Assembly (NCBI RefSeq): GCF_041146795.1
Contig: NC_135172.1
Coordinates: 12,266,137 to 12,330,136, forward strand
DNA length: 64,000 bases
Direction: 5' to 3'
DNA from: Maylandia zebra
Taxonomy: Eukaryota; Chordata; Actinopteri; Cichliformes; Cichlidae
Below the pieces are notes generated by a model. That model was not told the origin of the DNA. It ran no database searches and worked only from the letters and a program-made list of their open reading frames with translations. This document shows, piece after piece, positions 22,356-31,001 of this stretch (the stretch's first letter is position 1; each line of letters begins with the position of its first letter). The position numbers were made by a program, and so were the translations under genes.

Positions 22356-23036
22356 AGTGTTGGTCAAGTTACTTACTTCCCCCAAAAGTAATCCCCTTAC
22401 TTTACTGATTACTTATTTTCAAAAGTAATTAATTACTTAGTTACTTTTTAAAAACATGATTTATGACCTGAATAGGTAATAACGCAATAGATCTTTCAGC
22501 CCAATTCTACTTTTTCTGCATCATCCATCATACAAAATGTAATCAAATGGAAAAGTCTGTTTTTAAAACTTGTTTTATTAGTTTGAATCTTTTTACTTTA
22601 TGCATCAAGCAAAAATTAAATTATATGCAACATCCTGACTAGAAGAAATTTGTGGAGGAATCCGCGAGTCTCTCTGTGAATTTCCAATCCCGTAGTAGCG
22701 TACTCGGTGCTTGCTCTGAAGTTAAGGGTTTTTTTCACTGTAAAAAGAAAGTTTCTAAAAGTTTTTGTCACTTTTTACGGAATCAAACTCAAAGTAAGTT
22801 CAGTACTTCCACGCTTTAAACGCTGCACGGTCATACTCTCTCTGCACTCCTCCATAGATTATCCATTCTTGATCTGCACACAGCTGTTATTGTCATGAGG
22901 CACTCTGGCAAAAAAATTACGGTTTTAGTAACGCAGTAACGCAGCGTGCTTATGGGAAAGTAACAGTAATCTAATTACCTTTTTGCAATAGTAATCCCTT
23001 ACATTACTCGTTACTTGAAAAAGTAATCGTGTTACT
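22356..23036 (+). repeat. hAT-like non-autonomous element (GTTACTT family)
   Basis: The left end CAGTGTTGGTCAAGTTACTT and the right end TTACTGCCCATCTCTG form imperfect inverted repeats. Both subterminal regions are filled with AGTAAT/GTTAC words, the hallmark of a widespread fish hAT-type MITE. No target duplication could be confirmed. A detached piece of the same family lies at 23460-23512. Confidence 0.6.
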
Positions 23037-23459
23037 GCCCATCTCTGGCTGTGAAACACTAATAAAAAATGATTAACTCAAGTTTTTGCTGCTAAAGTTG
23101 GTTCCATCAGCTGCTGAATCACAGGATGTACTTGGTTATAGTCATTTGTGCATTTTGGGTTGCTTTAAATAAATAATGATGTGTTGTAATCATCCAGATC
23201 TAGAAGCTTAAACTGCTTTTTCACGTGTCTGTAAATGAATTTCTTTCTTATCATTGGTGTGGGCTGACACTTGACACTCTGTGGCTCCTGATTTGTCTGT
23301 TGTCAAGGTCTCACCTCAGTGTGATTCCTCACGTTTTGTCATGATTAAAGGATGAATGGGAACACAGCTTCAGTCACTGTGTTCACTTCCTGATATGTCA
23401 GAACTGTGCTCACATCACTCACTTTTTTAACAACATGACACACTGCTGTAAACAGTGTG

Positions 23460-23512
23460 TCACGTTACTTGAAAAAAGTAATCGGATTACAGTAACGCGT
23501 GGGCAGTTAATG
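23460..23512. repeat. detached fragment of the GTTAC-family MITE
   Basis: The words CACGTTACTTGAAAAAAGTA and GGATTACAGTAACGCG reproduce the subterminal sequence of the element at 22356-23036. Only about 50 bp remain. Confidence 0.45.
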
Positions 23513-23939
23513 TCTCTGTTAACTAGTCATGATAGAAGCCAATATTTCTGTCCAAACATGGTCGGAATATGTTTCACTACAAGCTAACATTTACAGCATG
23601 ACTTTAAGCTAGCACCATAAAGACGGTAAAAGACACTGTAATATGTAGAAATGCATGTGAAAAGTGTTATATTAGCAGTGGTTGTGCTACTCCACACAGC
23701 CACTTTAACATTACTGACACTGTATTTCTTACCTGTAAACAGCAGGTCTTGTGTGATAAAAGCTTGTGCAGAAAGTAGCAGGTGTAGACTGGTCCATAGC
23801 ACTGTGTGAAGTGATAAGATGTGAAAGGACATATATAGGGTACCTTAAAGGGCGGCTTAAAAGTGTTTCCCTGAGCTTTTACTTGCAGCTTGATATCTAA
23901 ATAAATGTAAATAAATATGAATGAAAAAAAAAAGCGGGA

Positions 23940-24075
23940 AAAAGGAGGAGCCCGGAGCTTCGTCTTTCGCTCGGCCTACCCCGCTATAGCAGACGGACCG
24001 TCAGAGACTCGAACTTGGCCGTTAAACTCTGGGGTCTGAATGCTGGCCTCTTAAGGCTGCGCACCACACAGCAGG
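23940..24075 (-). repeat. possible tRNA-derived SINE
   Basis: On the minus strand a TGTGGTGCGCAGCC phrase is followed about 45 bp later by AAGTTCGAGTCTCTGACGG. The order and spacing resemble degenerate pol III A and B boxes of a tRNA-like head. No clean tRNA cloverleaf is evident, so I call it a weak SINE candidate and not a tRNA gene. Confidence 0.3.
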
Positions 24076-24639
24076 CCAGAAGAAAATAGAAAAAAAAGGA
24101 CATTTATCTTCTGTTGTTCAACAATTTTTTTTTCGTTTTTTTAAATCTATTTAGCTTGTTGTGCAGTATTGTTCCACACAAATGACACATGGAAACCTAG
24201 CTATTTTTTTATTGGCTTTCACAAAATGGGACTGCCAATGTTGGAGGTGTTACTGCAAAGTCTTCCTGCTAGCCGGAAACCTGCTGGCGGCGCCACTATG
24301 TTCTCAGCACACTCTTCAGCGTCAGCTTTGTTGCCTGTTTTCGGCACACCTACCTAGTCCCACTCATCCACTTTATCTGCTCATGGCAGATTTACCCACA
24401 CTGAGCACTCCTTGGATTAAGGTAAATTGAAGCAGGTCATTATAAAAAAGACACACAGTTTATCATCTTATCCTTGTGCAACACCTAAAAGCACTCTGTT
24501 CATTTGTTTGCTAGATTAGCCGCTAGCATACACACACTGTGTTAGAGGCTTGTTGCTACCTAGTTAGCGATGCTACACACCTGTTACTGTGTATTTTTCA
24601 ATGATTCAGCACTCCTTGGATTTTTAGACAGTAATGAGA

Positions 24640-24930
24640 TCATGTGCACACTCCACAGAGGTCCAGAGTCCAAATGTGACCTCTAGCACCAAACGCTTGC
24701 TGCAGTTCTTGGTGTCAGAGGTGACACATAAGGTATCGGGTTTCTGTGCGATTACTTTTTCATATAGGACCAAGTATGTTTGGATAGCGTTTTGCCCTTG
24801 AAAACTGCCGTTGAATATTAGACATTGTTGTCTAATGTTATAAATGTATTGATGTGAAAGGTGTAAGTGTGACAAATATGGAATAAGATAGGAAATCAGA
24901 AAGGAGGCAAATACTTGTTCACAGGGCTAT
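24640..24930 (-). repeat. Tc1-like transposon fragment
   Basis: Read on the minus strand it begins CCCTGTGAACAAGTATTTGC, a Tc1-type terminus. It continues through a non-coding leader into AACTGCAGCAAGCGTTTGGT, the phrase shared with 18904-18965. No transposase frame survives. Confidence 0.55.
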
Positions 24931-25011
24931 AGTCTGTAAATGATCTTTTGGCTATAGTAGATCTTTTACTTGTTCCTTTTTTAATTGTTTGTTTAAAATA
25001 GTTTTCTCTAG

Positions 25012-25405
25012 GTTAAGGCGTACGGTCCAGGCCTTCAGAGCAGTGGTCTGGCTGTTGGAAAACCCACTGAGTTCACAGTTGATGCCAAGCAAGGAGGAAA
25101 AGCTCCTCTGAAAATTATAGCCCATGAATATCTGGCTTTGTATATGATCACAAATATGTTAAATATATTGCATGTACCGTATTTTTCGGATTATGGGTCA
25201 CACTTAAAATCCTTTTTCTCAATAATCGACAGTGCGCCTACTTAAATCTGATAGAACTAATCCCTTTTCTTCTGCACAGGATGTTGAAGGTAATTCTGTG
25301 GATGTCCAGGTTAAGGATAATGGCAACAGCACCTGCACCTACACCACACGCAAGCCTGTGAAGCACACTGTGATGGTCTCCTGGGGAGACGTTAACATCC
25401 CTGAG
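25012..25405 (+). pseudogene. filamin exon fragments (plus strand)
   Basis: Exon-like segment 25012-25112, after TTTTCTCTAG, reads VKAYGPGLQSSGLAVGKPTE, then FTVDAKQGGKAPLKI. Segment 25280-25405, after TCTGCACAG, reads DVEGNSVDVQVKDNGNST, then RKPVKHTVMVSWGDVNIPE. Both are consecutive parts of filamin Ig-like repeats. The first lacks a donor at its expected end. The second is cut by a hAT-type terminus (TAGGGATGGGTATCG) immediately after IPE, where a filamin would continue. No other filamin exons are near on this strand, so it is a fragment and not a gene. Confidence 0.75.
25178..25250 (+). repeat. dispersed repeat in the filamin intron
   Basis: The sequence CCGTATTTTTCGGATTATGG with CACTTAAAATCC and CGACAGTGCGCC is a repeat that I recall from many vertebrate genomes. 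It fills the gap between the two filamin exon pieces. Confidence 0.45.
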
Positions 25406-25730
25406 TAGGGATGGGTATCGTTTAGGTTTTATCCGATACCGGTGCCAAACCGGTACTTTTGAAACGGTGCCGGTGCTTAAACGGTACTCAAACCGGTGCT
25501 TAAAGAATGAAGAACACAAACTTTGTCCAAAAACCTCTCGTGTTCAGCATTGGTCTTACGCCTTTATTTATACCTTCATGGTACATGGTGAAACACACAG
25601 ATAAAGCAGGAACTTAACTGCACGCCCTTCACTCGTGGGTGGAGAACATGCAGTTCCAGGAACTTAATCTAACAATAACAGCTGGTTTTCACAACTTATT
25701 GTGGTTAATGCTTTGTACGCTATCTATAAA
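25406..25730. mobile_element. hAT-like element fragment
   Basis: It begins TAGGGATGGGTATCG followed by CGGTGCC/ACCGGTGC subterminal words, the signature of a common fish hAT family. The opposite terminus was not found, so the element is truncated or its end is unresolved. Its insertion cuts the filamin exon at 25405. Confidence 0.55.
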
Positions 25731-25990
25731 TTCAAATTCAAATTTTATTTGTCACATACACAGTCATACACAGTACGATATGTAGTGAAATGCTTGGATA
25801 ACTGCTCGTGACCTAAAGAAAACAAAAAAGGAAAAGGCTATGAATAAGATAGGAAATAAATATGAAAAATTAAAAGGGTAAATTTAACTAGGAAGGAATA
25901 AAATATAAATTAAGGTTAAAAATGAAATAACTGTACAACACACTGGGAAAGAATAAGATAAAATATATAAATTAAATTGAAAAATGGCAA
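25725..25990 (-). repeat. retroelement 3'-tail-like dispersed repeat
   Basis: On the plus strand TTCAAATTCAAATTTTATTT precedes GTCACATACACAGTCATACA, a recurrent fish repeat whose A/T-rich tail suggests a minus-strand LINE or SINE 3' end. The remaining sequence is AT-rich and non-coding. Confidence 0.45.
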
Positions 25991-27790
25991 ACCTTCTGTT
26001 GCTATGTGCTGATAACTAGAATATGCTTAAAGAAACTGACAGAAAAACAACTGCTTTATATGTGCTGGGAGTCAGGGAGTGTGCTCTCATGATAATTAAG
26101 TTTTGCACGTTCCTCTGACTGCTACAAGCATAAGGGAAATTTAAACATAATACACTCATATTTATTTCGCTGAAGGCATATATTCATAAAAGATAAAAAT
26201 ACTGTAACACAGATCGTTGAGCAGATCGTGTGTTGATCTGAGTCCTGTGATTTCCAGTAGTGATTTATTCCCATAACAAAATCAAATTGTCCTCTGCTGC
26301 TGTGTTGTTGCACAATGAAAATGATGGAGGTTTCAGAAACAGTCCGAACCTGGTTACTGTCTCAGATATGACGCTAGTCTTATCCTGCCTGCTTCTGTGT
26401 GTATATATGTAATATGCATATCCACATAATTATGGATTATTACAATTATGATATTTAATAAACACACACTGTGTTTTAAAGAACATACATTAAGAAACTG
26501 ATTGTATTAAATTTTTATTTCAAATAAATTTCATTATATTTATAGTCATCATTTTATTATAGATTAAGTGCAAGAGTTGTTAAGTGTGGATAAATAAATA
26601 ATAGTTTATTGCAATAGCAAATTGCGCCTTGGAGTCCTGAGGCACTGTGCAGGGCAACTAGGAAGTGTGTTCTGGACTCACTGTTAGTATCCACTGATTT
26701 AGTCACTGATCAACCTTCAGTCACGTAGGAGGACAGAGCTTCATGTTTATGGGATTAATGTGCAGTTTCATTGAATCCGTATTTATCTGTAAACAGGGTT
26801 CACACGGGTGCTTGAAATATGTGATCTTCGGTGCAGTTTTCCTGTTTTGTGGGGAAGAAAGGCTTTTTAAGCCAACCTAAGATGATTCGTTTTCATTTTC
26901 ACATGGTCTTAGTGAGGTGATGCAAAGTGAAACATGCTTTCTGTGGGTTCTTTTGGCCATGTGCTGGGAAAGCTTGAACATGGACCTTGAAAGTGCTTAA
27001 AAAGTGCTTGAATTAGAGCCAGAAAAAAGCGTATGAACCCTTGATTTGGAGGTGTTGGAGTCTGAAACCATGTGATGACTGTAAGCTCTGTGATTTATTA
27101 CCTGATGGACCAGCAACACCTTCACTGTGTTTAAATGAGAATGAATCCAGCTTTACTTTAATATAGACGGCAGTGTGCAAAAGTCTTGTGCCCTCGTTTC
27201 TTTACATTTTGCAGGAGAATTGGAAACGGGTGCAGCAATTTTTGTAGATCGGACTGCGTAGTTGTGAACTGAGTTTTGTAACTTTGTAAACCGAAAGATC
27301 AGAAAATTTCTAGTCATTCACATTTATTTAATGGGCTAAATTAAGTTTTGTCTTCAGGTCCTGGGATAATGGAAGGCGGGAGGGATTTGCTCAGATTAAA
27401 CGGTTCTTCTTTCTAAACAAAAAGCGTGCAGATTCTGGTTTCGTTGTGTAGAATAAAATAAAAAAAAATGTTTTGACCTGGTTTAAAAACGTAAACAAAT
27501 GGAGAAATGTGCTTATGGACGTAGATCCATCGATTATTCACTTTATTCAGTAATATGTGGCCTCATTAGTAAAGAACTGACCTGCCTTGTGTACTGTAAA
27601 GCACATGTACATATATTTCAGGATCACTGTAACCTCAGTGGCTTGAAATAAACTTTATTTTGGAGTTACATATTTTGATTTTGGGCAGTTTTCTTTACGA
27701 AACAACTGTTTCTGGTCATTCACATTTATTTAATATGCTAAATTAAGTTTTGGGCATGTGTGGCACCATGATATAGATGAATACATGAAA
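25991..27790. other. non-coding stretch with short repeats
   Basis: No gene is visible. A 40-bp phrase (TTCACATTTATTTAAT ... GCTAAATTAAGTTTTG) occurs at about 27313-27352 and again at about 27716-27755, about 403 bp apart. GTGCAAAAGTCTTGTGCC at 27175 resembles a known fish MITE phrase. Confidence 0.4.
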
Positions 27791-27797
27791 ATTGCAG

Positions 27798-27816
27798 CCC
27801 CCCCCCCCCCCCCCCC
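27798..27816. repeat. poly-C tract, 19 bases
   Basis: This is an uninterrupted run of C directly before an A/T-rich stretch. It can form unusual structures and is prone to length variation or sequencing error. Confidence 0.9.
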
Positions 27817-27894
27817 ATTTTATTTTTATGCTTCATGCTTCCTTTTGGGGAAAACTACTGTTAGTGTTTATTTTGCTGCAATATAAGTTCCGCC

Positions 27895-28256
27895 AGCAGA
27901 GGGCGGTCGAGTCTACGGTAGTGCAAAGTCTACGCTGACTGTAGACGGTTACGTCGTTTTCATTGGCCCGGAGTCTACGGTGAGCGTAGACACTGTAGAC
28001 TCGGGCCAATGGGAGCGCCGAATCCCACTGTAGACGACCAATCGTCTGCTCGGCGGAAGTTGCGTCACCAAAACAACAACATACGGCGGTACAGCGAAGA
28101 AGCCGGCAAGTCCGCTATTCTTTATGGAAACTAGCATTTCTTTTATGTTTACAGTAAGTTATCGACTCTAAGACGCTCCTGGATTTAGCTGGAAGTACAC
28201 GACGCCACGCTGAATACATAATTTAACCTTTTTTAACTCCATTTTATAGTCTTGGT
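27895..28256 (+). promoter_or_regulatory. GC-rich promoter-like region with CCAAT inverted repeat
   Basis: This CpG-containing block stands out from AT-rich flanks. 27961-27978 (CATTGGCCCGGAGTCTAC) and 27995-28011 form an inverted repeat with one bulged base, which puts CCAAT boxes in both orientations (NF-Y type sites). GTCTAC or its complement GTAGAC appears about seven times between 27908 and 28035. A TTTACAG|TAAGTT near 28150 could be a splice site. No TATA box is apparent. The block ends at the start codon of the 84-codon ORF. Confidence 0.5.
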
Positions 28257-28511
28257 ATGGCGACACCGACGATTCGGGTAGTTAATCCAGATGCCCCTGC
28301 ACATCGTCAGCAGGCGCTACTTATGGCAACCAAAGAGGCACGTTACTCTCGGGTGAGAAGTACGGTCTTCCCCAAACCTCCACAGGAGCTGCTCAGCCAA
28401 GTCACTGCCTTGACTCACGCAGAGAAGCTTCTTCAAGCCGAGGGTATCCACGCGCCTTTAAGTCAACAGTGCCTGGGAAAGCTGGTGGTGCCATTTGATC
28501 TTTACAATTGA
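28257..28511 (+). CDS. candidate small single-exon gene, 84 aa, unknown function
   Basis: This frame starts MATPTIRVVNPDAPAHRQQ and ends KLVVPFDLYN. It is compositionally balanced (Ala, Leu, Gln, Pro), with no low complexity, no signal peptide and no membrane segment. A helical stretch LLSQVTALTHAEKLLQAEGI is plausible. Support for a real gene comes from context: a GC-rich promoter-like block directly upstream, an ATG in a fair context (TTGGTATGG), and an AATAAA at 28627-28632 about 115 bp after the stop. I do not recognise a family. It may instead be a domesticated or transposon-derived frame. Confidence 0.5.
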   Translation: MATPTIRVVNPDAPAHRQQALLMATKEARYSRVRSTVFPKPPQELLSQVTALTHAEKLLQAEGIHAPLSQQCLGKLVVPFDLYN

Positions 28512-28626
28512 TCTTTTAAAAAACATTACAGTCAGAATCAAGTTCACTGATTGATTGTAGTGCTGTCTTTGTGTTTTACTGATTGCTTGCAGTGTTGTCC
28601 TTGTGTTTCACCATTTCATTTATTTT

Positions 28627-28632
28627 AATAAA
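28627..28632 (+). terminator. polyadenylation signal of the 84-aa ORF
   Basis: AATAAA is followed by a GT-rich stretch (GTGTTTTGTATT), a normal downstream element. Confidence 0.5.
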
Positions 28633-29100
28633 GTGTTTTGTATTACAGTAACAGTGAGTTGTGGAATAACTTAATGAATGAATGACTTGGACTTACTGAC
28701 CTTCTTTGAATCAGCATCACTATAGTCCAAAAGGCACTGACAAAACATACAAGCATAAATAAATAAAATCTATAGAAAGACAAACATGTTGTATATTTTT
28801 TTATTAAGTTACACACAAATAGCATACTCTGCCAACAGGTTTAAAAGACACAAATATGAAGAAACATAACAGACCTGAACCAAAGAAGCAATGTGTACAA
28901 GCAGGTGGCAAAGTCAAGTTCATAAAGTATTTGTACAACACATGTCTCTGCAAGAGCTTCAGTGTTTACTGGAATTGATTCTGAAACACTAACAGAGCTA
29001 TTATCTATCTGTTATGTCAGTCAAATTTCCCATGATGCTCTTGGTTGAGATCTGGTGACTGTGAAAGCCATGGTATATGATCACACCATTTTCATAATCA

Positions 29101-29641
29101 ACTATTCACTGACACTTCTTCAAATACTTTGTCACAGGACAAACATAATCTGTCATAGCAAAAGTGCACCCTAACATGGCAGCAAAGTGCAATGTCTCCC
29201 CATCTGGGGGTCAAGAGTTCAGGGTATGCCTTTAATTTCTTGCCTGTCTGTAAATGACAGTACAATGGCATGAATAATTCTTCACATTTTACCAGTATAA
29301 AAGTAAAACAATTACATGGTCTCATGGGGGCAACATAAAAGACTCCTCTTATGGATAGTCATTGCACATCATAATAACACAGAAGAAAAGAGAGCTATTT
29401 GTTTTCAATTGCTGTTGATTTCAGGGGACTTTCCAAACTGTTTTGGTTCAAAAGAGCCAAAGGATAATCATCATCACTATTGGCATAACAACTAGATGCT
29501 TTAATTGTATGTGCACTGATAATGCTTACTGTCCTGTCATTGTAAACCAGTCAAAATACATAAATAACACATTGTGAACATGGTGAAGACCACAGACAGC
29601 AGTACAGGTGTCAGGTGGGATAAAGGAGATGGAAACATCAC
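29101..29641 (-). other. two exon-like minus-strand segments, unidentified
   Basis: 29641-29530 follows TTCTTCATCAG and reads GDVSISFIPPDTCTAVCGL, then HHVHNVLFMYFDWFTMTG, ending near GACA|GTAAGC. 29330-29101 encodes YPELLTPRWGDIALCCHV, then CYDRLCLSCDKVFEEVSVNS and a stop. Cysteine and aromatic residues are frequent. The frames could be a terminal pair of exons of a gene convergent with the 84-aa ORF, but no family is recognised. Confidence 0.3.
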
Positions 29642-30113
29642 CTGATGAAGAAAAAACAGACAACAGACTGAATGAATGAAAGAACGCTTCTTCATTGCAC
29701 ATTTTCCACCAATCACAAGCCTCTCCTTTCACTCTAGACTTTTGACCAATCACCAATCAGGATGAATTGCACTACTGTACTGTGCATCCCCATTCGCGGT
29801 GTCTCGCTAGAAGAGTAGTGCAGAGCTGGCGCACCAGGTAGTTCCTGATACCTCCTGTTTCTCTGTTTTTACAGGTATGCTGGGTTCCAAATAATACATA
29901 TGCGATAGACAACAGTAGCAATCGATCATAAACGTAAAAGCGAGAGAGCCAATTCATGAGCTTGAGGGTTGATAACGGTGAATCGCCACCAGGTGTTGCA
30001 AAATTCACCTTTGTTAGAGGGAAGTCACCTTTGTTAAATAGCAAAGTATTTAAAAATGAATTTCATTATGTATGATCTGAGCATGCGCAGAATGATCCAC
30101 AGCGCTCTTTGAT

Positions 30114-30350
30114 CCTTTTTAAAAAAATTATTATTAAACTTTATTGAGAAACAGTATACAGAACGTGTATACAACCAGAGCAAAATTAACATATGCCAGG
30201 GGGTGTAATACAAAGAATTCATTCAAATATTTTGTAATTACTACAAATGGTAATAGTTTTCATAGCATTTTGTTAAGTAATCCACAAACCAATTTTATGT
30301 AACATAAAACATCATTATAGTAATATTTAAAATTAGGTTTTTGGTTACTG
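30114..30350 (-). mobile_element. LINE copy A, 3' end (left part)
   Basis: This matches the 3' end of the complete LINE at 45875-46110 nearly base for base (for example CATATGCCAGGGGGTGTAAT). A short T-rich run at its left edge is the poly-A of the minus-strand element. The copy is interrupted at 30350 by a provirus-like element and resumes at 39053. Confidence 0.85.
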
Positions 30351-30980
30351 TTATTAGATTATTCTGTTATTATATGTTACCTTATATATGTAATCAAAGT
30401 AGTTGAATTAGAATACTGCTGTAGATCACATTATACCCTTTAAAATAGAGTGTGTGAGCTATATGTAGTGTAGTTCTCATTATACTTTTGAGTTAACAGA
30501 ACATATTCACATATTAGTTCATTAGATAAATGTGCATCACTCTGTATCCTTGATCTGCTGGGAATGTGTTACACTGTTTTCTTGACATGCTTAATTGTTG
30601 AATCATGAAGAGAAGGTTGTAAGCAGGAGACTCTGTGTCTAAAGACAGGGGAGATAGATAGACCACATTCCACACCCCCACCTTACAGAAAGCAGAGAAA
30701 CAACTGCCGAGGTCATAACTTAGGCGCTGTAACAGAGAAAAAATGTGATGTTTTGGCTTTTACGACTAGCTGGGGGCCACTAGAGACTATAAAAAGCTGA
30801 GCAACCCGTCACCATTTTGAGACATGTGCCTGACCCTCTGGTAGCATCTCTCCTGTCCGGACGTTGTAATGCTCTGACTGTTGAATTGTATGGAAATAAA
30901 TGATTGTTGATTGAGCATTGATACACCGAGTATTGTCCCTCCTTCAGCCCAAAGATTCAAAGAATTGGGAGATTTCAACA
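30351..30980 (+). repeat. 5' LTR of the provirus-like element, 630 bp
   Basis: This is directly repeated at 38424-39053. It starts TTATTAGATTATTCTG and ends GGAGATTTCAACA. It contains TATAAAAAGC (30789) as a TATA-like promoter element and AATAAATGATTG (30895) as a polyadenylation signal, in the U3-R-U5 order expected of a retroviral LTR. The ends lack the canonical TG at the left. Confidence 0.85.
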
Positions 30981-30983
30981 ACT

Positions 30984-31001
30984 TGGTGCCGTGTGACCCG
31001 G
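30984..31001 (+). promoter_or_regulatory. primer-binding site, tRNA-His-like
   Basis: TGGTGCCGTGTGACCCGG lies three bases after the LTR. The first ten bases complement the 3' end of tRNA-His, and the rest agrees after a two-base shift. tRNA-His primers are known from HERV-H and from walleye epsilonretroviruses. Confidence 0.6.

Noticed and set aside
23940-24075. tRNA gene on the minus strand
   Set aside because: A- and B-box-like words exist, but I could not form a cloverleaf with acceptor and anticodon stems. It was kept only as a weak SINE candidate.
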